Assembly (NCBI RefSeq): GCF_014205075.1
Contig: NZ_JACHMU010000001.1
Span: forward strand, 1,550,001 to 1,614,000
DNA length: 64,000 bases
Source of the DNA: Microbacterium ginsengiterrae
Lineage (GTDB): Bacteria > Actinomycetota > Actinomycetes > Actinomycetales > Microbacteriaceae
Direction: 5' to 3'
A program made the translations under genes and the position numbers. The number at the start of each line of letters is the position of its first letter. The first letter of the stretch is position 1. The notes under the pieces are model-generated. The model had not been told where the DNA came from, searched no databases, and saw only the letters and a program-made list of their open reading frames with translations. This document shows, piece by piece, positions 32,822 to 44,000 of the stretch.

Positions 32822-33598
32822 ATGGTTTCTCCCGGCACGGCGATGGTCGAGTTCGTCGACGTCACCAAGCGCTTCGGCACGCGCCGCGACCAGCCCCCGG
32901 CACTCAGCGGCATCGATCTGACGATCCGCCCGCAGGAGATCTTCGGTGTCATCGGCGAAAGCGGAGCCGGCAAGACGACGATGCTGGAACTCATCAACGG
33001 CCTCGTCGCCGCCGATGAGGGTCAGGTCCTCGTCGAGGGGGCGCCGGTCGCGGGTCGCACGCGACGTGAGATGCGCGCTCTGCGCCGCGACATCGGCGTC
33101 GTGTTCCAGGGCATCCACCTGCTCAGTGGACGGACCGTTCGACAGAACATCGCGCTCGGACTCGAGCTGGCGCGTGGCAGCGAGGCGAATCGCCGCACTC
33201 GCGCCCAGGAGCGCGCCGCTGTCGACGAGATCCTCGCCTTCGTCGGGCTCGCGCACCGCGCAGACCATTATCCTGCCGAACTCAGCGGAGGCGAGCAGCA
33301 ACGCGTCGGCATCGCTCGTGCTCTCGTCACGCGTCCACCGCTGCTGCTGTGCGACGAACCCACGTCGTCGTTGGACGCCCGCACCCGCGCGGAGATCCTC
33401 CGCGTGCTGAGCGCCGCGCGGGACACGCTCGGCACGACGATCGTCGTGATCTCTCACGACCTCGACGTCGTGAAGGCGATTTGCGATCGTGCGCTGCTTC
33501 TCGAGGGCGGGCGCATGCGCGAGCTCTTCACCGTCAAGAAGGCCGACCTGCGCGAGATGCCGAGCTATCACGAACAGGTCAAGCGGGAACTCATGTGA
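32822..33598 (+). CDS. ABC importer ATPase, MetN-like but lacking the NIL domain
   Basis: This 258-residue ATPase probably powers uptake of methionine or a related compound with the next two genes. It has GESGAGKTTMLELINGL (Walker A), LSGGEQQRVGIARAL (signature) and LLLCDEPTSSLD (Walker B). Typical MetN proteins are about 340 residues, with a C-terminal NIL/ACT-like domain that binds methionine and inhibits transport. This one ends soon after the ATPase core (REMPSYHEQVKREL), so that feedback site is absent. ATG 32822 is used; an internal ATG at 32843 is less likely. It overlaps the permease gene by 1 bp (TGATG). Confidence 0.87.
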   Translation: MVSPGTAMVEFVDVTKRFGTRRDQPPALSGIDLTIRPQEIFGVIGESGAGKTTMLELINGLVAADEGQVLVEGAPVAGRTRREMRALRRDIGVVFQGIHLLSGRTVRQNIALGLELARGSEANRRTRAQERAAVDEILAFVGLAHRADHYPAELSGGEQQRVGIARALVTRPPLLLCDEPTSSLDARTRAEILRVLSAARDTLGTTIVVISHDLDVVKAICDRALLLEGGRMRELFTVKKADLREMPSYHEQVKRELM

Positions 33599-34269
33599 TG
33601 ACCTGGCTCGCAGACCTCTTCGCGGAGTACGGAGAGGACATCGCCCAAGCCCTGGCCGAGACCGGCTTCATGATGCTCGTCTCCCTCGTTGCCGCTGTGC
33701 TCATCGGGCTCCCGCTCGGGACGCTGGTGTTCCTCACCCAGCGCGGTGCGATCGCCGAGAACAGGGCGGTCTGGACGATCGCGAACATGTACATCAACAT
33801 CGTCCGCTCGTTCCCGTTCCTGCTACTGGTGGTGTTCCTCATCCCGTTCACCCGCGCGGTGATGGGGACGAGTTTCGGCACCCAGGCTGCGACCCTCCCG
33901 CTGTGCTTCGTCGCGGTGGCCATCTATGCACGGCTCGTCGAACAGATCCTGCGAGAGATCCCGCCGGGCATCTCCCGTGTCGCCGTCGCCATGGGGGCGA
34001 CGCACATGCAGTCCGTCGTGCGCATCCTCCTCCCCGAGGCGCGCTCCGGCCTCGTCTACGCGCTCACCTCGGCGGCCATCAGCCTGCTGTCCTATTCGAC
34101 GGTGCTCGGCGTCGTCGGGGGCGGTGGCATCGGCGACTTCGCGATGCGCTACGGCTACCAGGAGTACAACGACGGACTGATGTACATCACGATCGCGATC
34201 ATCGTCGTCTGCGTGCTCGTCATCCAGGCGGTCGGCCACCGAACATCCGAGCGGCTCGACCACCGCTAG
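33598..34269 (+). CDS. ABC importer permease, MetI-like
   Basis: This is a 223-residue inner-membrane permease with about five helices. MetI-type features are NIVRSFPFLLLVVFLIPFTR, the EAA-like cytoplasmic coupling loop ISRVAVAMGATHMQSVVRIL, and SYSTVLGVVGGGGIGDFAMRYGYQ. It is translationally coupled to the ATPase gene (TGATG) and is followed after 29 nt by the binding-protein gene. Length and topology match MetI. Confidence 0.9.
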   Translation: MTWLADLFAEYGEDIAQALAETGFMMLVSLVAAVLIGLPLGTLVFLTQRGAIAENRAVWTIANMYINIVRSFPFLLLVVFLIPFTRAVMGTSFGTQAATLPLCFVAVAIYARLVEQILREIPPGISRVAVAMGATHMQSVVRILLPEARSGLVYALTSAAISLLSYSTVLGVVGGGGIGDFAMRYGYQEYNDGLMYITIAIIVVCVLVIQAVGHRTSERLDHR

Positions 34270-34298
34270 ACCACACATATGTATAAGGAGCAGTAACC

Positions 34299-35114
34299 AT
34301 GCGCATCTCCCGCCTCGGCATCCTCACCGCGATCGTCGGCGCCACCGTCCTCGTCGCCGGATGCGCCGCCACCGCGCCGGCGGATCCGGATGCCGCGTCC
34401 GACCCCGTCGTCCTCAAGGTCGCCGCCGTCACCTCGCCGATGACCGATGTCGTCGAGGCCGCCGGCGAAGTGATCGGGGACGGCTACGAGATCGAGCTGG
34501 TCGAAGTGTCGGACTACATCACGGCGAACACCATCGTGAACGACGGCGACGCCTATGCGAACTTCTCGCAGCACGAGCCGTACATGCAGGAGTTCAACGC
34601 CGCGAACGATGGATCCCTCGTGGCCGTCCAGCCGGTGTACAACTTCGTGATCGCCTTCTACTCGAAGACCCTCGATGACATCGGAGATCTCCCCGAGGGG
34701 GCCACGGTCGCCGTGCCGAACGACTCCTCCAACCTCGGCCGCGCCCTGAAGCTGCTCGACGCCGAGGGCGTGATCACTCTCGACGAGGCCGTCGACCCCT
34801 ACGCCGCCACGGTCGGCGACATCGTGGAGAACCCGAAGGGCGTCGAGTTCCTCGAGGTTCCCATCGCGTCTCTCAATGCGGCGTACGAAGAGGCCGACCT
34901 CGTCTTCCAGTGGCCGTCCCACATCGCCGCTCTGGGGCTCACCCCCGACCGGGACGGCCTGATCGCCGAGCTCGACGACCGGTTCGTGCTGAACGTCGCC
35001 GTGCGCGAGGAGGACGTCGACAGCGATGCGACCGAGGCGCTGAAGACCGCGTTCGCCAGTGGCGAGGTGCGCCAGGTGATCGAGTCCAACGGCACGATCG
35101 AACCGGCCTTCTGA
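34299..35114 (+). CDS. MetQ/NlpA-type substrate-binding lipoprotein
   Basis: This is a 271-residue lipoprotein that captures the substrate outside the membrane. The signal sequence ends in a lipobox (VLVAGC, Cys about residue 22). The body matches the NlpA/MetQ fold: VLKVAAVTSPMTDVVEAA, YANFSQHEPYMQEFNAAN, VAVPNDSSNLGRALKLL and VFQWPSHIAALGL. AAGGAG sits 8 nt before ATG 34299. The substrate is probably D- or L-methionine or a peptide, from family membership. No SAM riboswitch or known sulfur-regulator motif is visible upstream of the operon. Confidence 0.88.
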   Translation: MRISRLGILTAIVGATVLVAGCAATAPADPDAASDPVVLKVAAVTSPMTDVVEAAGEVIGDGYEIELVEVSDYITANTIVNDGDAYANFSQHEPYMQEFNAANDGSLVAVQPVYNFVIAFYSKTLDDIGDLPEGATVAVPNDSSNLGRALKLLDAEGVITLDEAVDPYAATVGDIVENPKGVEFLEVPIASLNAAYEEADLVFQWPSHIAALGLTPDRDGLIAELDDRFVLNVAVREEDVDSDATEALKTAFASGEVRQVIESNGTIEPAF

Positions 35115-35220
35115 GGCGGCTGCTGCGCCCGCTGTGCCCTGGCGACATGGCCCCTGGCGAGGGAGGGCGGGGCGTTTGGAGGAAGCGCACATCCGGCTTT
35201 GCTGCTCGTTGGAGGAGTCC

Positions 35221-35226
35221 TACCGT
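35221..35226 (+). promoter_or_regulatory. Candidate -10 box for the acyl-CoA oxidase gene
   Basis: TACCGT lies 34 nt before ATG 35261. TTGCTG about 16 nt further upstream could be the -35. The leader carries GAGAGGAA as ribosome site. Confidence 0.45.
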
Positions 35227-35260
35227 TGAAGCATCCTGACTTCTCGTCGAGAGGAACCCC

Positions 35261-37321
35261 ATGGTCGACGCCGCCGTCCGCACTTCGCAGAACTCCATGA
35301 CCGACACGACGCCGCGAATCGACGTCGATCGGGTCAACGATCTCCTTCTCGGGACCTGGGCGGACACGCGCCGGCAGTCGCGCGAGATGATCAAGGACTC
35401 GGCGTTCTGGCGCGACGACTCCCTCGGCAAGGACGAGCATCGCGAGCGTGTGCTCACCCAGCTCCACCTGCTCGTCGAGAACAAGGCCGTCCACCGTGCG
35501 TTCCCGAAGAAGTTCGGTGGCGAGGAGAACAACGGTGCGAACATCGCCGGCTTCGAGGAGCTCGTGGCCGCTGACCCCAGCCTGCAGATCAAGTCGGGCG
35601 TGCAGTGGGGGCTGTTCGGCTCGGCGATCCTGCACCTCGGCACCGAGGAGCACCACGCGAAGTGGCTGCCGGGTGTCATGGACCTCTCCATCCCCGGCGC
35701 GTTCGCGATGACCGAGATCGGTCACGGCTCCGACGTCGCCGCCGCCGGCACCACGGCGACCTACGACCCCGAGACCGAGGAGTTCGTCATCCACACGCCG
35801 TTCCGCGCGGCGACGAAAGAGTATCTCGGCAACGCCGCCCTGCATGGCATCGCGGCGACGGTGTTCGCCCAGCTCATCACGAACGGCGTCAACCACGGGG
35901 TGCACTGCTTCTACGTGCCGCTCCGCGGCGACGACGGCGTCGACCTGCCCGGCATCACCCGAGAGGACGACGGCCTCAAGGGCGGCCTGAACGGCATCGA
36001 CAACGGACGGCTCTCGTTCGACCACGTGCGCATCCCCCGCACCAACCTGCTCAACAAGTACGGCGACGTCGACGCCGACGGCAACTACACCAGCCCGATC
36101 GACAGCCCCGGCCGCCGTTTCTTCACGATGCTCGGCACGCTCGTGCAGGGTCGTGTCTCGCTCGACGGCGCCGCGTGCTGGGCCTCCGCGCTCGGCCTCC
36201 ACATCGCCGTCACCTACGCCAACGAGCGTCGTCAGTTCGACGGAGCCGACGGCCAGGAGGTCGTGCTGCTCGACTACGGCAAGCACCAGCGCCGACTGCT
36301 GCCGCGGCTGGCGACGACGTATGCGGAGATCTTCGCCCACGACGAGTTCCTGCAGAAGTTCGACAGCGTGTTCTCGGGGCGCACCGATACGCCGCACGAT
36401 CGTGAGGACCTCGAGACCCTCGCCGCGGCGCTGAAGCCGCTGTCCACCTGGCACGCGCTCGACACGCTCCAGGAAGCGCGCGAGGCGTGCGGCGGTGCCG
36501 GTTACATGTTCGAGAACCGCCTGGTGGGCCTGCGTCAGGACCTCGACATCTACGTGACCTTCGAGGGCGACAACAACGTCTTGCTCCAGCTGGTCGGCAA
36601 GCGACTGCTCACCGACTTCGCCAAGCAGTTCAAGGACAAGGATGCCGCAGCGCTCGCCAAGTACGCCGTCGGACAGACCGCGGGCAAGGTGTTCCACGGC
36701 GCCGGCCTCCGCAGGTTCGGGCAGAACATCGCCGACTTCGGCTCGACCGCCCGCTCGGTCGAGAACGGTCTGCGTGCCGAGCAGCAGCATGAACTGCTCG
36801 CCGACCGCGTGCAGCAGATGGTCGCCGACATCGCCGGCCGCCTCCGCCCTGCGGGCAAGGACAAGGTCCTCGGCGAGAAGCTCTTCAACGAGAACCAGGC
36901 CGACCTCATCGAGGCGGCCCGCGCACACGGCGAGCTGCTGCAGTGGGAGGCGTTCACGGATGCCGTCAACAGCGTCCCGGACGACAGTACCCGACAGGTG
37001 CTCACGTGGCTGCGGGACCTCTTCGGCCTGCAGCTCATCGAGAAGCACCTCGCCTGGCACATCATCAACGGTCGCCTTTCCACCCAGCGCGCCGCTGCCG
37101 TCTCGAGCTACATCGACCGGCTCTGCCTTCGGCTGCGGCCGCACGCCCTCGACCTGGTGAACGCGTTCGGCTACGAGCCGGAGCACGTGCGCGCTCCCAT
37201 CGCGAGCGGTGCGGAGGCCCGCCGCCAGGACGAGGCGCGCGAGTACTACGCGAACCTCGCGGCATCCGGCCAGGCGCCCGTCTCGGAGAAGGCACTCAAG
37301 GCGGCAGCCAAGAACCGCTGA
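35261..37321 (+). CDS. Acyl-CoA oxidase-like acyl-CoA dehydrogenase
   Basis: This is a long flavoenzyme (686 residues) resembling peroxisomal-type acyl-CoA oxidases rather than the 380-residue dehydrogenases. It would catalyse the first step of fatty-acid beta-oxidation, with electrons going to oxygen if it is a true oxidase. Features include PGAFAMTEIGHGSDVAAAGT in the middle domain, LVQGRVSLDGAACWASALGL, and YVTFEGDNNVLLQLV, whose Glu (about residue 436) corresponds to the catalytic base of oxidases. The C-terminal 200 residues form the extra helical ACOX domain. The start at 35261 is clear. It is transcribed alone between metQ-like and tag. Confidence 0.88.
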   Translation: MVDAAVRTSQNSMTDTTPRIDVDRVNDLLLGTWADTRRQSREMIKDSAFWRDDSLGKDEHRERVLTQLHLLVENKAVHRAFPKKFGGEENNGANIAGFEELVAADPSLQIKSGVQWGLFGSAILHLGTEEHHAKWLPGVMDLSIPGAFAMTEIGHGSDVAAAGTTATYDPETEEFVIHTPFRAATKEYLGNAALHGIAATVFAQLITNGVNHGVHCFYVPLRGDDGVDLPGITREDDGLKGGLNGIDNGRLSFDHVRIPRTNLLNKYGDVDADGNYTSPIDSPGRRFFTMLGTLVQGRVSLDGAACWASALGLHIAVTYANERRQFDGADGQEVVLLDYGKHQRRLLPRLATTYAEIFAHDEFLQKFDSVFSGRTDTPHDREDLETLAAALKPLSTWHALDTLQEAREACGGAGYMFENRLVGLRQDLDIYVTFEGDNNVLLQLVGKRLLTDFAKQFKDKDAAALAKYAVGQTAGKVFHGAGLRRFGQNIADFGSTARSVENGLRAEQQHELLADRVQQMVADIAGRLRPAGKDKVLGEKLFNENQADLIEAARAHGELLQWEAFTDAVNSVPDDSTRQVLTWLRDLFGLQLIEKHLAWHIINGRLSTQRAAAVSSYIDRLCLRLRPHALDLVNAFGYEPEHVRAPIASGAEARRQDEAREYYANLAASGQAPVSEKALKAAAKNR

Positions 37322-37353
37322 GTCCCGGACCAGGGGATGTCGGCGCGGCTGCG

Positions 37354-37359
37354 TACGCT
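37354..37359 (+). promoter_or_regulatory. -10 box (TACGCT) for a leaderless start at 37366
   Basis: TACGCT plus 6 nt (GAGGGG) plus ATG. It is almost the same sequence as before recQ. Confidence 0.5.
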
Positions 37360-37365
37360 GAGGGG

Positions 37366-37938
37366 ATGAGCTCACTCCTCACCGGCGCCGACGGCCGCGC
37401 GCGCTGCGCGTGGGTCGGGACGGATGCCGAGTACCAGCGATACCACGACGAGGAGTGGGGCGTCCCGCTGCACGGAGACCGCGCGCTGTTCGAGAAGATG
37501 TCGCTCGAAGGCTTCCAGGCCGGGCTCAGCTGGATCACCATCCTCCGCAAGCGCCCGCGCTTCCGCGAAGTGTTCGACGGATTCGTCCCGGAGCGCGTCG
37601 CCGCCTTCGACGAGGATGACGTCGAGCGGCTGATGACGGATGCCGGGATCATCCGGAACCGCGCGAAGATCCTCGCGACGATCGGCAACGCGCGCCTGGT
37701 CGCAGGGATGCGCGACGGGGAGCTCGATGAGCTCATGTGGTCGTTCGCTCCGGACCGCGAGAGAGCGCGACCGAAGTCCTTCGACGATGTGCCGGCCGTG
37801 ACGACGGAGTCGACCGCGATGAGCAAGACGCTGCGCGCGCGCGGGTTCCGATTCGTCGGTGCGACGACCATGTACGCGCTCATGCAGTCGACCGGTATGG
37901 TCGACGACCACGTCGAGGGATGCTGGCGCTACACCTGA
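37366..37938 (+). CDS. tag: DNA-3-methyladenine glycosylase I
   Basis: This base-excision repair enzyme of 190 residues removes 3-methyladenine from alkylated DNA. The family zinc site is intact: Cys in RCAWVG and His in YHDEEWGVPLHGD at the N-terminus, and His and Cys in DDHVEGCWRY at the end. The helix-hairpin-helix region (MTDAGIIRNRAKILATIGNA) and the base-pocket segment FQAGLSWITILRKRPRFREV are also present. ATG 37366 is supported by the -10 box 6 nt upstream. Confidence 0.92.
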   Translation: MSSLLTGADGRARCAWVGTDAEYQRYHDEEWGVPLHGDRALFEKMSLEGFQAGLSWITILRKRPRFREVFDGFVPERVAAFDEDDVERLMTDAGIIRNRAKILATIGNARLVAGMRDGELDELMWSFAPDRERARPKSFDDVPAVTTESTAMSKTLRARGFRFVGATTMYALMQSTGMVDDHVEGCWRYT

Positions 37939-37942
37939 CCGC

Positions 37943-37960
37943 ATGGGTATATCTACCCTT
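37943..37960. promoter_or_regulatory. Inverted-repeat site 1 of the secretion-like locus
   Basis: ATGGGTATATCTACCCTT contains the arms GGGTA and TACCC separated by 4 nt. It ends 22 nt before the -10 box TAGTAT at 37983-37988, so it sits just upstream of or over the -35 region of the Ig-protein operon. Similar sites occur at 54906 and 61189. Confidence 0.5.
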
Positions 37961-37982
37961 CGACCGATTTTTGCATCGCGGT

Positions 37983-37988
37983 TAGTAT
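37983..37988 (+). promoter_or_regulatory. -10 box (TAGTAT) of the Ig-protein operon
   Basis: TAGTAT would start transcription near 37995 and give a leader of about 60 nt before ATG 38056. The leader includes a G-run (about 38040-38047) and is otherwise unstructured by eye. Confidence 0.45.
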
Positions 37989-38055
37989 GTACCGGTGCGC
38001 CCGGCCCCTCTGAGGTCGGACGCACACTCATGAAGGTACCGGGGGGGAAACCGAG

Positions 38056-41000
38056 ATGAAGGCGCTGTCATGGTTGCGCGCGAAGCCGAAGACAGCGGCA
38101 TCGATCGCTGCGGTCACGGCGGGAATCGTCGCCATCGGAACGCTCGCCTACGCGTATGAGGGCAACCCCACCACCAAGGTCGATCTGAACGACGGTGGTG
38201 TCTGGATCACGAAGTCCTCCGCTCTCATGGTGGGCCACTTCAACAACGAATCGACCCTTCTCGACGGCGGCCTGCGGACGACGGGGGAGAGCTTCGACAT
38301 CCTCCAGGATGAGTCGACGATCCTCGTCACCGACCGCACCAACGCCACCCTCACCGCCGTCGACCCCGCACGTGTCTCCCTCGGCGACAGCACGACGATC
38401 CCGGGCGCCGCGAAGGTCGCGCTGGGATCCGACACGGCCGCCGTCCTCGACACCGATTCCGGTGACCTGTGGGTCCTCCCCGTCTCCGGCATCGCCGGCT
38501 TCGAGTTCCAGGGCGCCGACCCGCTCGTCGAACTCGGCAAGAACTCGGACGTGACCGTCGGCGCCGACGGTACCGTGTACGCTCTCGCCGGTGACCGCGC
38601 CGAGGTCGTCACCGTTCCCGTCGACCCGCAGGGCGAGGCGCTCGAGCCGGAGACGGCGTCCCTCGGCGAGCTCGACACGTCCGCAGCGCCGACCATCACG
38701 GCGGTCGGCGACACCCCCGTGGTCCTGTCGCCCGCGGACAGCGCAGTGATGAGCCCCGGTGGATTCCGCACCGAGATCACCGAGGCCGACAGCGCCGTGC
38801 TCCAGTACGCGTCCGTGGCGACCGACAGCGTGACGGTGGCCACCGCCTCGCAGCTTCTGCAGGTGCCGCTGGACGGGGGCGAGCCCACGGCCACGAGCGC
38901 CGGGGGACAGGGCACCCCGGCCGCGCCGGTCTCACTCCTCGGCTGCAGCTACGGCGCGTGGGCGGGGTCAGCACAGTTCGTGCGCGAGTGCCCCGGCGAC
39001 GGCGACGACGTCCGCCGGGCGATCGACGGCGTGGACGGGGCGACGACCCTGACCTTCCGCGTGAACCGCGACGTCATCCTCCTCAACGACACCGTCAGCG
39101 GCGCCGCGTGGCTCGCGGACGAGAGCCTGCAGCAGGTCGACAACTGGAACGATCTGACTCCGCCGGAGGGGGAGACCGAAGACGAGGAGGACACCACCGA
39201 GGAGACGGTGGAGACCACCCTGCCCGTCCGCACCGAGGTCAACACCCCGCCGATCGCCGAGGACGACGACTACGGGGTGCGACCGGGCCAGACCACCGCG
39301 CTCCCGGTTCTCGACAACGACAACGACGCGGACGGCGACGTCCTCGTCGCCTCGGTCGCCGAACAGCAGCCGAGCATCGGCACGGTGCAGCCGATCTACG
39401 ATGGCGGATCGCTGCAGATCGCCGTCGACGAGAAGGCGTCGGGGACGGCATCCTTCATGTACGAGGCGAATGACGGACGCGGCGGCAAGGACACCGCCAC
39501 CGTCAACCTCACCGTCAAGGACTGGGACACCAACTCCGCCCCCAAGGCCAAGCGCACGACCACCCTCGCGATCGAGACGGGCGGCACCGTCTCGTACAAC
39601 GTCCTGCCGGACTGGATCGACCCCGAGGGCGACGACATCTATCTGCGCGAGGTCGTCGCAGCCCCCGGCGACGAGGTCGAGTTCACCACGGACGGCCAGA
39701 TCACGTACCGCGCGACCGCGAGCCTCCAGGGCCGCAAAGAGGTCCAGATCTCCGTCGCCGATGCGCTCGGCGAGATCGCGTCCGGCACTCTCATCCTCGA
39801 CGTGCGTCCCGCCGGTTCCACCCTCCCCAAGACGAACGCCGACCACGTGATCACGCGCGTCAACGAGCAGGTGACCGTCTCGCCGCTGGCGAACGACTCG
39901 AGCTCCGGACGCGAACCGCTCCGACTCACCCGGGTGAACGGCGACGAGACGCCCGGTGCGACGATCGTCCCCGACTACCCGAACAAGACCTTCTCGTTCA
40001 CCGCCCCGTCGCCCGGCGTCTACTACGTGCTCTACGAGGTCGCCGCAGGGCCGAACGGTGTCCCCGGCATCGTGCGCATCGACGTCACGGATGCCGCCGA
40101 GCAGGACCTGCCGCCGATCGCCGTGCGCGATGTCGCCCTGCTGCCGACCGGCGGCGAGGTGCTGCTCGGTGTGCTGAACAACGACACCGACCCCTCGGGT
40201 GGCATTCTCGTCGTCCAGTCGGTGAGCGTCGAGCCGGGCAGCGGCATCTCCGTGTCCGTCCTCAACCATGAATCGCTCCGCATCGGCGACCAGGGTGCGC
40301 TCGACCAGCAGGTGCAGATCTCGTACCGCATCTCGAACGGATCGAAGACCGCCGAGGGTGAGGTGGTGGTCATTCCCATCCCCGCGCCCGAGAAGATCCT
40401 GCCGCCGGTGGCGAGCCCTGACCAGGCCGTCGTGCGCGTCAACGACGTCGTGACGATCCCCGTGCTCGACAACGACACGAGCCCGATCGGCGATGCGCTC
40501 ACGCTCGAGCCCGAGCTGATCGAGCCGTTCGTCGACCCGGAGGACGGCGAGATCTTCGTCTCGCAGGACACGGTGCGGTTCAAGGCGGGACCGGAGGCGA
40601 AGACCGTCTACGCCACGTACGAGGTCTCCGACACCCGAGGCAACAAGGTCGGCGGGTACATCACGATCCAGATCGTGCCGGAGCAGGAGGACAACGCCGC
40701 TCCGCGCCCACAGGACATCACCACGCGTGTGCTCAGCGGCAGCATCGCGAACATCGCGGTGCCACTGGACGGCATCGACGCCGACGGCGACTCGGTCGAG
40801 CTGATCGGGCCGGCATCCAGCCCGAAGAAGGGGCGCATCACCGAGGTCGCCGCGAACTACTTCGTGTACGAGGCGTACGCGGATTCGTCCGGCGTCGACA
40901 CCTTCTCGTACCGCGTGCGAGACCGGCTCGGCAAGGAGGGCACGGCGACCGTCCGCGTCGGCATCGCGCCGGCGGAGGACGTCAACCAGGCGCCATACGC

Positions 41001-44000
41001 GGTCAAGGACTCCGTCGTCGTCCGCCCCGGACGTGAGATCGCCGTTCCCGTGATGCTCAACGACTCCGACCCAGAGGGCGACGAGATCGCACTGGTGAAG
41101 GACGGTCTCGTGCTTCCGGAGCTCGACGACCTCAGCGCCCGGGTGTCGGGTGACCGCGTTCTCGTGCAGGCCCCCGACCGACCGGTGGAGACCTCGCTGC
41201 AGTACACGATCAGCGACGCACGTGGGGCCACCGCGCAGGCGGTCCTGCAGATCACGGTCGACGAGAACGTGCCGCTGCTCGCGCCGATCGCCCGCGACGA
41301 CCGCGTGCTGCCGACGGACCTGACCGACGGTGAACTCACCACGGACGTCGACATCCTCGCCAACGACGAAGACCCCGACGGCACCACGGAGGGCCTCGAG
41401 GTCGAGGTGGGCGAGGGCGGAACACTCCTCGAGGACGGCAAGGTCCGCGTGACGGTCGGCGAGGAGATGCAGCTCATCCGCTACACCCTCACGGACCGCG
41501 ACGACCTGTCGACCTCGGCGTTCATCTTCGTGCCGTCCGTGAAGGATCTTCGTCCCGCACTGACCTCGACGAAGCCGGTCACGGTCGTCAGCGGGGAGAC
41601 CAAGCAGCTGCCGCTGGACGAGTACGTCACGGTCGCCGGCGGCGGCTCGGTGACGATCACCGAGCACGCCAAGGTGACCGCGGCCCACTCCGACGGCTCG
41701 GATCTCGTCAAGGACGGCAGCACGCTCGTCTACACGTCCGCCGACGGGTACTTCGGCGAGGACGGCATCTCGTTCGAGGTCACGGACGGGACCGGCCCGG
41801 ACGACCCAGAGGGTCGCAAGGCCACTCTGACGATCCCGATCACGGTGCTCCCGCCCGACAACCAGCCGCCGATGTTCACGCGGGGCGAGGTCGACGTCGC
41901 GCCCGGTGAGGATGCCACGACCCTCGACCTCGCCGCATTGACCTCGGACCCGGACCCGGAGGACGAAGGCACGCACACCTATTCGCTCCAGGGAAGTGCC
42001 GGAGGCGGCGTCTCGGCCCGCATCGATGGGTCGACCCTCTCGGTCGAGGCCGCGTCGAACGCGAAGAAGGGGACGGCGCAGACGCTGACGATCCGCGTCT
42101 CCGACGGCGAGACCGAACCGATCGAGGGCACCGTCATCGTCCGTGTGGGCGCGTCGACACGGGCGCTGGCCACGGCGAACACCGACACCATCGCGGAGGC
42201 GGATCAGGGCAAGACCATTACAGTCCCCGTCCTCGACAACGACTTCAACCCGTTCCCGGAGACGCCGCTGAAGCTCGTCTCCGCATCGCCGGAGTCCGGG
42301 TCCGGGACGGCGAGCGTGCAGGGTGATCAGGTACAGGTCACCCCGAGCGCCGACTTCGTCGGCACGCTGGTGGTCCGGTACACGATCGAGGATGCGACGG
42401 AGGACTCCGACCGTCGTGTCGACGGCCGCGTCGTGGTCACCGTGCAGGGCGTGCCGGAGGCGCCGGGGCGTCCGCAGGTGACGAGCGTGCAGGACCGCAC
42501 CGTCGTGGTGTCGTTCTCCGCACCGTCGAACAACGGCGCGGAGATCACCCACTACACCGTCACGAGCACATCGGGCAGCGCGTACACCAAGCGCTGCGAA
42601 TCCACGACGTGCACGCTGGACGGCCTGACGAACAATGTCGAGTACACGTTCCAGGTCGTCGCGACCAACCGTGTCGGCGACTCGGAGCCCTCGGGGGCGT
42701 CCGAGGTCGCACGCCCGGACGCGCGACCGGACACCCCGATCCCGCCGACGCTCGTCTTCGGCGACAAGTCGCTGAAGGTCGCGTGGAAGACGCCGACGAC
42801 GCCCGGCTCGCCCGTGGAGTCGTTCAACCTGCAGATCTCTCCCGCGCCGCCGTCCGGCGTGACGGAGAAGACCGGCGTGACGGGGAACTCCCTCACCTGG
42901 GAGGGGCTGGAGAACGGCACGTCCTACCAGGTGCGCGTGCAGGCGGTGAACCGTGCGCCGGAGCCGTCCTCGTGGAGCGGCTGGTCGCTCGGGGAGGTCC
43001 CCGCAGGGCCGCCGCTGCAGCCTGCGGCCCCGACGACGGCGGAACTGTCGCCGGTCGGGGATCAGGCGCAGATGCAGGTCACGTGGGGCGCTCCCAACAA
43101 CAACGGTGCGGACATCGACGGGTATCAACTGCAGGTGTTGCGCGGCGGCTCCACCGTGCGCACGCTGGAGCCCGCCGCAGGGCAGACGAGCCAGGCCGTG
43201 ACGGTGGCCACCGCGGAGGAGGGGTACACCTACATCATCCGTGCACACAACAAGGCCGGATGGGGCCAGTGGAGCTCGCCGTCGGCGGAGCGCCGCGGCG
43301 CGGTCCGCCCCGATGCGCCGAACACGCCGTCGATCACGGCCGGTGATCGCCAGATCACGATCGCCGACAACTACACGCTGACGGCGGATCAGCGCAACGG
43401 CGCGAGGGCTGGTGAGATCACCTACCAGTACCGCCTCAACAGCGGTGGATGGCAGAACCTCACCAACCGCACGATCGGCGGGCTGACGAACGGCACTGAT
43501 TACAACGTGCAGATCCGTGCCCTGTCCAACACCGGCACCGGAAGCTACACAGGTGCCGAGTCCGCGCGTTCGAACACTGTCAAGCCGTTCGGCATCCCGC
43601 CGCAGCCAAACGCGAGCGCCCGCAACAACGGTCAGAACGTCACCCTGAGTTGGAGCAACAACGGGAACAACGGCGCGGCGATCGACCAGACCCGCATCCG
43701 CATCCGCAACCAGAACGGCAACTGGGGCGGCTGGGAGTCCGTCGCCGCGAGCAGTTCGCGCACGGTCGGCAACGGCTATTCGCAGAACTGGGCCATCGAG
43801 GTGCAGGTGCACAATGCGGCCGGATGGTCGTCATCCGCGAGTGCATCTGCGACGACCAACGATCCTCCTCAGCCTCGCGTGTGGGTCACGCAGGGGGATG
43901 CGGCCGGCAACGGCTGCGTGAACGGGTGCCGGAAATTCGTCGTCCACTGGGAGAACCTCGACATCGGGTCCAAGAAGGTCAGCTGCTGGAACGACACCGG

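Noticed and set aside
34799..37375. 858-codon minus-strand frame across the acyl-CoA oxidase gene
   Set aside because: It is antisense to a complete flavoenzyme gene and shows no domain features.
38968..43812. 1614-codon minus-strand frame within the giant Ig/Fn3 gene
   Set aside because: It is antisense to clear Ig and Fn3 modules. The composition is Arg/Val/Asp-rich with no recognisable motif.
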